64,000 nucleotides of DNA from Streptomyces sp. CB01201 (GTDB lineage Bacteria > Actinomycetota > Actinomycetes > Streptomycetales > Streptomycetaceae). A program made the translations under genes and the position numbers. Location of the stretch: assembly GCF_002803085.1 (NCBI RefSeq), contig NZ_NNBJ01000010.1, positions 124,001-188,000 on the forward strand. The letters run 5' to 3'. Every line of letters starts with the position of its first letter. The first letter of the stretch is position 1. The notes under the pieces were generated by a model. That model did no database searches, was not told where the DNA came from, and saw only the letters and a list, made by a program, of their open reading frames with translations. Shown one piece after another: positions 57,726 to 64,000 of this stretch.

Positions 57726-59180
57726 ATGACGACCACGGACGCCTCCGATGAAGAGCTCGTCGCGGACGAAGGGGGGAACAGCCGCCGGTTCGTCTCCTGG
57801 GTGACCCTCGGCCTGATGACGACCGCATCCGTCGCGAGCCTGCGCCCCTCGCCCTCCATGGCCATCTACGGCCTGGCCGCGATCTTCCTCTACCTCCTGC
57901 CGGCCATCGTCTTCCTGCTCCCGACCGCCCTGGTCGGCGCGGAGCTGGCCTCCGGCTGGACCGGCGGCATCTACCGCTGGGTGAGCGAGGCGCTCGGCAA
58001 GCCGCTCGGCTTCCTCGCCGTCTGGTGCCAGTTCGCCATGACCATCGCGTACTACCCGAGCCTGCTCGCCTACGTCGCCTCGACCTTCGCGTACGTCATC
58101 AACCCGCGTCTGGCCGAGAACGGGCTCTACGTCGCCATCGTCATCGTCGTCATCTACTGGACCGGCGTGTGGATCTCCTCGCGCGGCACCAGGACCGTCG
58201 CCGGGCTCAGCTCCCTCGGGCTCGTCATCGGCACGCTCGTCCCCGGCGTGGTCCTGGTCGTGCTCGGCTTCGTCTTCCTCGGCCAGGGCAACCCCTCGGC
58301 CGCGCCCATGAGCGCCTCACACTGGCTGCCGCCGTGGACCGGGCTCGCCAGCCTCGTCCTGATCGTCAACAACTTCCTGTCGTACGCCGGCATGGAGATG
58401 AACGGCGTCCACGTCTCCTCGCTGCGCCACCCCAAGCGCGAATACCCGAGGTCGATGTTCCTGGCGACCGGCCTGGTCCTGCTGATCTTCATCCTTCCGG
58501 CCCTGGCCATCTCCTGGGTGATGCCGTCCGAGGAGCTGAGCCTCACGGCCGGTCTGATGCAGGCGTTCCAGGCGTTCTTCGACCACTTCCACATCGGCTG
58601 GATGACCAAGGTGGTCGGCGTGATGCTGGTGGCGGCGGCGCTCGGCGGCATGCTGACCTGGCTCGCGGGACCGGCCAAGGGCCTGGTGCTGCTCTCGCGC
58701 CAGGAGGGCTATCTGCCGCCGTTCCTCCAGCGGTTGAACAAGTACGGCACCCCGCGGAACATCATGGTCGCGCAGGGCGTCATCACCACCCTGATCGGCG
58801 TTCTCTACGCGTTCAGCGGCGATGTGTCGAGCGCCTACTGGATGTTCTCCGTCATCACCGTGCAGATCTATCTGATCGCCTATCTGCTGATGTTCGTCGC
58901 GGTGGTCCGGCTGCGCAGGACCCGGCCGGAGGTCGAGCGGGGCTTCCGGGTGCCCGCCGTCGCCTGGGTCGCGGGCATCGGTTTCGTGGCCTCGGTGGCC
59001 GCGCTGTGCATCGGGTTCGTACCGCCGGACCAGTTCGGCAACCAGCCGCTCTGGCGGTATCTGCTGATCGTCGGCGGCGGACTGCTCGTCCTCGGGCTCC
59101 TGGCGCCCCTCGCCTTCCTGAAGTTCCGCAAGCCCAGCTGGGTGCATCCGGACCACCAGCCACCGCTGTCACCCCCGTAG
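57726..59180 (+). CDS. APC-superfamily amino-acid permease (glutamate:GABA antiporter-like)
   Basis: The 484-aa protein has 12 or more helices. Helix 1 lies in VTLGLMTTASVASLRPSPSM, and GAELASGWTGGIYRWVSEALG is followed by VIYWTGVWISSRGTRT and SYAGMEMNGVHVSSL. The form resembles GadC/YcaM-type amino-acid antiporters. Substrate cannot be fixed. ATG 57726 is used. The longer frame to 57552 contains low-complexity arginine runs and seems non-coding. A short terminator is not apparent before the DUF998 gene. Confidence 0.9.
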   Translation: MTTTDASDEELVADEGGNSRRFVSWVTLGLMTTASVASLRPSPSMAIYGLAAIFLYLLPAIVFLLPTALVGAELASGWTGGIYRWVSEALGKPLGFLAVWCQFAMTIAYYPSLLAYVASTFAYVINPRLAENGLYVAIVIVVIYWTGVWISSRGTRTVAGLSSLGLVIGTLVPGVVLVVLGFVFLGQGNPSAAPMSASHWLPPWTGLASLVLIVNNFLSYAGMEMNGVHVSSLRHPKREYPRSMFLATGLVLLIFILPALAISWVMPSEELSLTAGLMQAFQAFFDHFHIGWMTKVVGVMLVAAALGGMLTWLAGPAKGLVLLSRQEGYLPPFLQRLNKYGTPRNIMVAQGVITTLIGVLYAFSGDVSSAYWMFSVITVQIYLIAYLLMFVAVVRLRRTRPEVERGFRVPAVAWVAGIGFVASVAALCIGFVPPDQFGNQPLWRYLLIVGGGLLVLGLLAPLAFLKFRKPSWVHPDHQPPLSPP

Positions 59181-59193
59181 CATTGGTCCCACT

Positions 59194-59874
59194 ATGTCCC
59201 ACAGTGGTGTGCGAACCCGGCCGGTGGCCGTCCTGCTCGCGCTCGGCGCGCTGGCCTACACGGCATGGGTCCTGGAGGTCCTGTTCCAGACCGGGCTCGA
59301 CCCGATCCAGGCGTATGTGAGCGAACTCGCCGCCGCCGACCAGCCGCTCGGCGGCCTCTTCCGCGCGACCGACCTGACGGCGGGACTCCTCGTCCTCGCG
59401 GCCGCGCTCTGCGCGCTGGTGCGCTGCGACCGGCGGCGCTGGTCGCTCGCCGGCTGGTCCGGGCTGGCGCTGTTCGGCGCCGCCACCGCCCTCGACTCCC
59501 GGCTCCCGCTGAGCTGCGCCCCCACTGCCGACCCGGCGTGCGCGGCCCGCGAGACGGCGGGCCTGGTCCCGGCGACGCACACCGCGCACGCGGTGAGCAG
59601 CAGCCTCGCGATGGTGGGGGCGCTCGTCGGGGTCGTCGCCCTGACCGTCGCGGCCCGCCGCTACGGTTGGTGGCCCCTGCTCGCGGCCCGGCTCGGACCG
59701 GCCCTCCTGGCCCTCGAACTGGCCGCCACCGTATGGACGTTGACATCGGTAGCCGCCTTCCAGGCGGGCCGGGGCACCTGGGCCCTGGGTGCGGGCCAGC
59801 GCCTCCAGGTGCTGCTCGTGGCGGTCTGGCTGGGGGTGCTCGCGTGGAGCGTGGCACGGGAGGAGCGGGTGTGA
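59194..59874 (+). CDS. DUF998 membrane protein, 226 aa
   Basis: The 226-aa protein has about six or seven helices, beginning PVAVLLALGALAYTAWVLEV, with a conserved loop AYVSELAAADQPLGGLFRATD and a short cysteine loop LPLSCAPTADPACAARETAG, all typical of DUF998. Function unknown. ATG 59194 lies 10 bases after TAGCAT. Its TGA overlaps the hydrolase GTG as GTGA (59871-59874), which implies a joint role. Confidence 0.88.
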   Translation: MSHSGVRTRPVAVLLALGALAYTAWVLEVLFQTGLDPIQAYVSELAAADQPLGGLFRATDLTAGLLVLAAALCALVRCDRRRWSLAGWSGLALFGAATALDSRLPLSCAPTADPACAARETAGLVPATHTAHAVSSSLAMVGALVGVVALTVAARRYGWWPLLAARLGPALLALELAATVWTLTSVAAFQAGRGTWALGAGQRLQVLLVAVWLGVLAWSVAREERV

Positions 59875-60731
59875 CGGGGGAGTTCGTAAAGCTGGGCGGG
59901 GTGGCCCACCACGTGGTGGTGGAGGGGGCGGGCCCGGTGCTGGTGCTCAGCGCGGGCCTCGGCATGAGCTGGTTCGACTGGGACCCGGTGGTGCCGCTCC
60001 TGACCGCGCACCGCACGGTCGTCCGCTTCGACCGGCCCGGGCACGGCCTGTCCGGGCCTGCTCCGGTTCCGCCGAGCGCCGCGGGGGAGGCGCGCCGGAT
60101 CGCGGGCCTCCTCGACGCACTGGGCCTGGCCGGCCCGGCCGCGGTGGTCGGCCACTCCGTCGCGGGGTTCCACGCGGAGGCCTTCGCGCGGCTGTACCCC
60201 GCCCGCACGGCGGGACTCGTCCTGGTCGACTCCAGCATCGAGGAGCGCGCCCGCCCCCCGGCCGCCCCGGCCCTTCGGCCCGCCCTCGCGCGGGCGGCCG
60301 CGGCCCTGCTCTGCCGCGCGGGGGTACCGGCCGCGCTCGGCCCCGCGCTGCGCCGGGCCACCGTCCGCGCGGCCCGCGCCGGGGGTGGGGATCCGGCGCC
60401 GCGGGAGCTGGTGCGGCGCTGCTACGGCACGTCCCGGGTGCTGCGGGGGATGCTGCTGGAGAACGCCACGTACGGGTCGGTGGCGGCTGAACTCCTGTAC
60501 CTGCGGCGCCGGTTGCCGCTGCCGTCCGTGCCCGTGACGGTGGTGGCCGGCGGTGCGGGCGGCCCCGCCTGGACGGCCCGCCAGCGGGCCCTCGCGTCCG
60601 CGCTGGGCGCGCGCTTCCAACTGGCCTCTGGGGCGGGGCACTTGGTGATGCTCGATGCGCCGGGGGTGGTGGCGGGGGCGGTTTCCCCCACCCCGCCCCT
60701 TCCCGCGACCCTCCGGGGGGAGAGTTCATAG
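59871..60731 (+). CDS. Alpha/beta-fold hydrolase
   Basis: The 286-aa enzyme has the nucleophile elbow GHSVAG, oxyanion region SAGLGMSWFDWDP, an acid residue expected in VVAGGAGG-like strand end and the catalytic histidine in ASGAGHLVMLDAP. The cap region (about 150-220) is Arg/Ala-rich. It hydrolyses an unknown ester or amide. GTG 59871 is coupled to the DUF998 gene by GTGA overlap. The last 15 residues (PTPPLPATLRGESS) are encoded by the common intergenic GC-rich tract, like the PhzF tail. Confidence 0.9.
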   Translation: MTGEFVKLGGVAHHVVVEGAGPVLVLSAGLGMSWFDWDPVVPLLTAHRTVVRFDRPGHGLSGPAPVPPSAAGEARRIAGLLDALGLAGPAAVVGHSVAGFHAEAFARLYPARTAGLVLVDSSIEERARPPAAPALRPALARAAAALLCRAGVPAALGPALRRATVRAARAGGGDPAPRELVRRCYGTSRVLRGMLLENATYGSVAAELLYLRRRLPLPSVPVTVVAGGAGGPAWTARQRALASALGARFQLASGAGHLVMLDAPGVVAGAVSPTPPLPATLRGESS

Positions 60732-60780
60732 GCTGCGGACCGTGCGTGGCTGATCGCGCAGTTCCCCGCGCCCCTAAAAG
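60731..60780 (+). repeat. Dispersed intergenic repeat A, copy 3
   Basis: GGCTGCGGACCGTGCGTGG is followed by CTGATCGCGCAGTTCCCCGC. It starts right at the hydrolase stop and agrees closely with the reverse copy at 39311-39358. Confidence 0.85.
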
Positions 60781-60799
60781 CGCCGGGTGCGGGGGCATT

Positions 60800-60864
60800 T
60801 CAGCCCGTCATGGGGGTCCCCCCTGGCCCTTGAGGCCTTGGGGGAGTTTGAGGACGAGCGCCGT
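60800..60864 (+). repeat. Dispersed intergenic repeat B, copy 2
   Basis: The copy agrees with the reverse complement of 27779-27843 at about 61 of 65 positions, including GGGGGAGTTTGAGGACGAGC. The rest of the gap to 61012 holds GC-rich hairpin sequence and no gene. Confidence 0.85.
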
Positions 60865-60955
60865 TCAGGCGCGAACGGGGGCCTGGGGGCGGAGCCCCCA
60901 AAGTCACTTCAACCCCCGGAGGGTCTCGGGAAGGGGCGGGGTGGGGAAAAGCAAA

Positions 60956-60998
60956 CCGCCCCGCCCCCCGGCCGGTACGTGGCCGAAGGGCGGGGCGG
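60956..60998 (-). terminator. Terminator of the S53 protease gene
   Basis: CCGCCCCGCCC (60956-60966) pairs with GGGCGGGGCGG (60988-60998). An inner CGGCC/GGCCG stem extends it. On the minus strand TTTGCTTTTCC follows, giving a U-rich tail. Confidence 0.82.
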
Positions 60999-61012
60999 AA
61001 CCCCGCAAGGGG

Positions 61013-62971
61013 CTAGCGGCGGAACGGGTTGGCGTACGAGGCGACGTAGCCGGGGGCGGGCGAACCCACGCCCGTCACGTCGTCGTAGCCGCGCGTCGCG
61101 ACCAGCGAGGAGTCCTTGCCGAGCGAGCGCACCGAGGTCAGAAGCCCCCCGGACGCGTCCACACTGTTGGCGAAGTCGACCCGGGCGACCGCGAGGTCAC
61201 GGGCCGCACCCAGCGGGTGGTCCGTCACGTCGTGGTAGAGCCGCGAGTCGAAGCGCTCGTAGATCGACGGGTTCGCGAACCCGATCGGCGAGCGCTTGGC
61301 CTGCTGGGCCAGCGCCTGGATGCCCGCCGTGACCGGCGCGGCCAGCGAGGTGCCGCCGATGCGGTACTCGTCGTACTTCACCGACCCGTCGGGCCACGAC
61401 TGGGTCTGGCCCACCAGGAACCCGGTGTTGGGGTCGGCCACGGCCGCGATGTCCGGAACCGTACGCATCCGGGTCGCACCGTTCGCCTTCGCCAGCGAGT
61501 CCGGCACGACGCCGCGCTGGTAGTACGGCTGCTTCACGGTGGAGCTGGTGCCGCCGCCCGCGCCGCTGGTGTAGGCGCCCGGGAAGTTCACCCAGCTCTT
61601 GCCGTCCGCGGAGAGGGAGGCCTTCTCGGTGCCCCAGCCGGTCTCGAACTGGTACTTGTCGTTCTTGCCGACCGCCAGCGAAGTGCCGCCGACCGCCGTC
61701 ACCCACGCCGAGTTGGCCGGGGTGTCGACCTGCTTCTTGCCGGTGTTGGCGACCTCGTCGCCGTTGTCGCCGGAGGAGAAGTAGAAGCCGATGCCCTCGA
61801 TCGCGCCCAGCTTGAACGTCTGGTCGTACGCGGCCGCGACGTCCGGGGTCTCGTTGGCCTCGATGTCGCCCCACGAGTTGGAGACGATGTCGGCCAGGTG
61901 CCGGTCGACGACCTTGTTGAGGGCGTCGAGCAGATCCGGGTCGTTGCAGGACGCGCCGCCCACGTACACGATGTTCGCGTCCGGGGCGACCGCGTGCACG
62001 GCCTCGACGTCGAGGGACTCCTCGCCGTACCAGCCGGACGCCTTGCAGTCGTCCACGCTGTTGTAGGCCGCCGGCAGGACCTCGGTGTACTGGCCCGTCC
62101 GGTAGGCCTTGTCACCGTTGCGCTTGGCGTACCTCTCGGCGTCCGAGGCCATGGTCGGCGAGGCGTACGCGTCGGTGATCGCCACCGTCACGCCCTTGCC
62201 GGTGTACTTGCCCGCGCCGTACGCCGCCCGCAGCTGCTCGCCGGTGTAGCCGTGCACGGCGTACGGGACCTTCGTGCCGTACGCGTCCGGCAGCTTCTTG
62301 GCGATGTTGGAGCCGTAGTACGTGGAGAACGGACCCGCGTTGCGGAAGCCGGCACCCGGACCCGGAAGGGTGTCCTGGTGCGTCGACTGGTGCGGCGCGT
62401 TGTCCAGGCCCGTCACCGTCAGAACGGCGCCCGCGAGCGCGTTCGGCGCGGAGGCGTTCTTGGCCGGGGCGTGGTAAGTCCGGCCCGACTTGCGGAAGTT
62501 GTGCAGCTGCGTGGCGAACGCCTTCTGCGCCGCGGCCGCGTCACCGGACACCGAGATGTAGTGCTGGTTGGAGCCCGTGATGGTCAGTCCGGACGACTTC
62601 AGCCACTTGGTGACCGCGTCGATCTGCTCCTGGGTCGCGCCGAAGCGCTGCTGCGCCTGAGCGGCGCTGAGGTACTTGCCGTACGACGCCGACTGCGGGT
62701 CGGACACGGCCGCGGCGTAAGCGTCGAGGCCCTTCGCGTCCCGCCCGGCGAGGTACACCCGGGCGTTGACCTTGGTGGATGCGGCCGTGGCGCCCTGGTC
62801 GGCGGAGCCGGTGGCCCAGACGGGCTGGGTGCCCGCGAGGGCCGCCCGTCCGCTCGGGACCGGGTCGGCCGCCTGGGCGGACGGTATGCCGAGGGCGAGC
62901 GCGCCGGCGAGCAGTGGCAGTGTCGCTGCCATGCTCACACCGGCGCGCCGCCTGGCGCGGCTGGTTCTCAT
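61013..62971 (-). CDS. Secreted S53 (sedolisin) serine-carboxyl protease
   Basis: The 652-aa preproenzyme has a Sec signal (start MRTSRARRRAG, end PSAQA-ADP) and an activation prodomain (about 50-230, with DPQSASYGKYLSAAQAQQRFG). The catalytic domain has the Glu/Asp pair in GEESLDVEAVHAVAP, the oxyanion Asp in IVSNSWGDIEA and the serine in IGGTSLAAPVTAG. The ending DVTGVGSPAP is the calcium-binding region. S53 enzymes act at acid pH and cut after prodomain removal. ATG 62971 is preferred, although the frame is open to 63007. It should digest external protein. Confidence 0.94.
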   Translation of the reverse strand: MRTSRARRRAGVSMAATLPLLAGALALGIPSAQAADPVPSGRAALAGTQPVWATGSADQGATAASTKVNARVYLAGRDAKGLDAYAAAVSDPQSASYGKYLSAAQAQQRFGATQEQIDAVTKWLKSSGLTITGSNQHYISVSGDAAAAQKAFATQLHNFRKSGRTYHAPAKNASAPNALAGAVLTVTGLDNAPHQSTHQDTLPGPGAGFRNAGPFSTYYGSNIAKKLPDAYGTKVPYAVHGYTGEQLRAAYGAGKYTGKGVTVAITDAYASPTMASDAERYAKRNGDKAYRTGQYTEVLPAAYNSVDDCKASGWYGEESLDVEAVHAVAPDANIVYVGGASCNDPDLLDALNKVVDRHLADIVSNSWGDIEANETPDVAAAYDQTFKLGAIEGIGFYFSSGDNGDEVANTGKKQVDTPANSAWVTAVGGTSLAVGKNDKYQFETGWGTEKASLSADGKSWVNFPGAYTSGAGGGTSSTVKQPYYQRGVVPDSLAKANGATRMRTVPDIAAVADPNTGFLVGQTQSWPDGSVKYDEYRIGGTSLAAPVTAGIQALAQQAKRSPIGFANPSIYERFDSRLYHDVTDHPLGAARDLAVARVDFANSVDASGGLLTSVRSLGKDSSLVATRGYDDVTGVGSPAPGYVASYANPFRR

Positions 62972-63002
62972 GTAACCCCCTGCGTGAGGTCTTCGCCTGC
63001 TG

Positions 63003-63030
63003 TACATGCACTGTCTGATGCGTGCATGTA
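63003..63030. promoter_or_regulatory. 9-bp inverted repeat upstream of the S53 protease gene
   Basis: TACATGCAC (63003-63011) and GTGCATGTA (63022-63030) are perfect arms around a 10-bp centre, 32 bp before the protease start. The length and AT content are unusual for the region and fit a dimeric regulator site. Confidence 0.6.
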
Positions 63031-63108
63031 ATGCGTCACTCTTGTCAGGAACGGTTCATGCGGGGGGCATGTGATCACCAAGAAACGCCAAAGAGCGTTT
63101 ATCCGGGC

Positions 63109-63750
63109 TCAGTTGGACCGGGGTGCGGCGCCCCTTTTCTTCAGCATTTGCGCCATCAGGTCGATTTCGGACTGCTGGGAGTCGACCATGCCCTGCGCCA
63201 ACTGCTTCTCCGGGCCCACCGTGCAGCGCTGCACACAGCCTTCGGCCATGTGGATGCCGCCCTTGTGGTGCTCGGTCATCAGCTGGAGGTAGAGCACCTC
63301 GGCGTCCTTGCCGCTGAGCCCCCGCAACCGGTCCAGCTCGGTGTTGGTGGCCATGCCCGGCATCAGCGCGCCGTCGGCGCCCGGCTGCATGCCCATGCCC
63401 ATCCAGGCCATCGGCAGCTCGGACGCCTCGTTCTTCGGCAGCCCCCACAGATCGAGCCAGCCGAGCATCATGCCCCGCTGGTTGGCCTGGGTGTTGGCGA
63501 TGTCGTACGCGAGGCGGCGCACCTCCTCGTCGGAGGTGCGGTCGCGCACGATGAACGACATCTCCACCGTCTGCTGGTGGTGCGTCGACATGTCGCGTGC
63601 GAACCCCGCGTCCGCCGAAGTGGCCGTCGGCGTACGGGACTTGGCCTCGGCCGCCGAGCCGTCGCCGCCCGAGGAGACGAGCACCGCGGCCGCCGCGAAC
63701 ACCATCAGGAGCGCGAGGGCGGCGGCCACCCCCCAGTACCTGCGGATCAC
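63109..63750 (-). CDS. DUF305 membrane-anchored protein
   Basis: The 213-aa protein has a signal anchor (YWGVAAALALLMVFAAAAVLV) and the DUF305 histidine/methionine motifs FARDMSTHHQQTVEMS and LMTEHHKGGIHMAEG, with a Met-rich stretch MAWMGMGMQPG between. DUF305 proteins are ferritin-like helical proteins linked with metal (often copper) handling, as the Met/His content suggests. GTG 63750 overlaps the stop of the DUF3105 gene as GTGA. A further GTG at 63774 is in frame but lies within that gene. Confidence 0.88.
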   Translation of the reverse strand: MIRRYWGVAAALALLMVFAAAAVLVSSGGDGSAAEAKSRTPTATSADAGFARDMSTHHQQTVEMSFIVRDRTSDEEVRRLAYDIANTQANQRGMMLGWLDLWGLPKNEASELPMAWMGMGMQPGADGALMPGMATNTELDRLRGLSGKDAEVLYLQLMTEHHKGGIHMAEGCVQRCTVGPEKQLAQGMVDSQQSEIDLMAQMLKKRGAAPRSN

Positions 63751-64000
63751 CGCTCGTCCAGCCCGCCCGTGCACGCGGCACCCGGCTCGGGCGTCTGCGG
63801 GCCCTGGACGTACTTGGTGAAGAACTGGTTCACCCGGGGGTCGTCCGCGCCGTCCACGGTGACCTGCTTGCCCCAGGCGCTCAGCATGATGGCCCCGGCC
63901 TGGTCCTTGTACGGGCTCATCAGCGAGTACGGCGTCTTCGACACCTTGTCGGCGAGCTTCTTCACATCGGCGGCGGACGCCTTGTCGGTGTACGTCACCC
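63747..64000 (-). CDS. DUF3105 protein, C-terminal part (cut by window edge)
   Basis: The visible 84 codons read through the right edge. They contain SLMSPYKDQAGAIMLSAWGKQVTVDG, the conserved end of DUF3105, and finish FFTKYVQGPQTPEPGAACTGGLDER. DUF3105 and DUF305 genes are commonly adjacent in actinomycetes, and the GTGA overlap here supports one operon. Function is unknown. Confidence 0.85.
   Translation of the reverse strand, partial: VTYTDKASAADVKKLADKVSKTPYSLMSPYKDQAGAIMLSAWGKQVTVDGADDPRVNQFFTKYVQGPQTPEPGAACTGGLDER

Noticed and set aside
27779..60864. Composite transposon or genomic island bounded by inverted repeats
   Set aside because: The inverted copies are intergenic repeats of 65 bp without transposase. 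The enclosed genes have uniform GC and core functions.

Overview
The window is chromosomal DNA of a Streptomyces (or very close actinomycete). GC content is very high, third codon positions are almost all G or C, and GTG and TTG starts are common. Gene content is typical of the conserved core: RNase P RNA, NadE, PanB, Map, F420 reductase, Nif3, and RNase H fused to a phosphoglycerate-mutase domain. There are also several short genus-typical proteins. I see no insertion sequence, prophage, CRISPR array, tRNA or rRNA. Both edges cut genes: a sensor kinase on the left and a DUF3105 protein on the right.

Layout. 0-2.3 kb: ABC exporter with its DesK-like kinase (minus strand). 2.3-5.5 kb: MaoC hydratase, zinc alcohol dehydrogenase and SDR operon behind a KstR-like operator. 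5.5-8.2 kb: a 48-aa protein, an unrecognised propeller-like protein and an iron-box-controlled siderophore-binding lipoprotein. 8.3-11.3 kb: Nif3, zinc-ribbon coiled-coil protein and RNase H/phosphatase operon. 11.4-16 kb: KDPG aldolase, YaaA, an RNB ribonuclease, a membrane protein and a MerR regulator. 16.1-16.6 kb: rnpB. 16.8-19 kb: small membrane protein, lipoprotein and orphan histidine kinase operon. 19-27.5 kb: housekeeping and efflux genes (MazG-like, NTF2-like, PhzF, SDR, Bcr/CflA, Rsm22, dimethylargininase, TetR, prim-pol-like).

27.9-40.1 kb is the functional centrepiece, an iron and heme acquisition island. It holds efeO-efeB-efeU plus a lipoprotein, the heme importer hmuT-hmuU-hmuV, two surface HtaA heme proteins (one with a LAATG sortase signal) and heme oxygenase. 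Three DmdR1/IdeR-type iron boxes serve this island and a fourth precedes the 7.2 kb lipoprotein, so the whole set should be induced together by iron starvation. The likely heme path is wall-anchored HtaA, then membrane HtaA, HmuT, HmuUV, and finally HmuO releasing iron in the cytoplasm.

40.2-64 kb: Map, a SPOR-like protein, an EntS-like MFS protein, F420 reductase, a site-2 protease, a 1099-aa AfsR-like regulator and a DrrAB-type exporter. The exporter promoter carries three heptamers at 11-bp spacing, the geometry of SARP binding sites. PanB, a TetR/MFS efflux pair with a perfect 19-bp operator, NadE, an amino-acid permease, a DUF998/hydrolase pair, an S53 protease and DUF305/DUF3105 genes follow.

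Intergenic DNA holds repeat families typical of the genus (three copies of one element, two inverted copies of another, a hairpin array). Many promoters place the -10 box 6-7 bases before the start codon, which implies leaderless mRNAs. I did not find a clearly unprecedented system. The most promising leads are the SARP-type site at the drrAB promoter, the LAATG-anchored HtaA protein, the KstR-type operator in a non-steroid context, and the lipoprotein/orphan-kinase operon behind rnpB.
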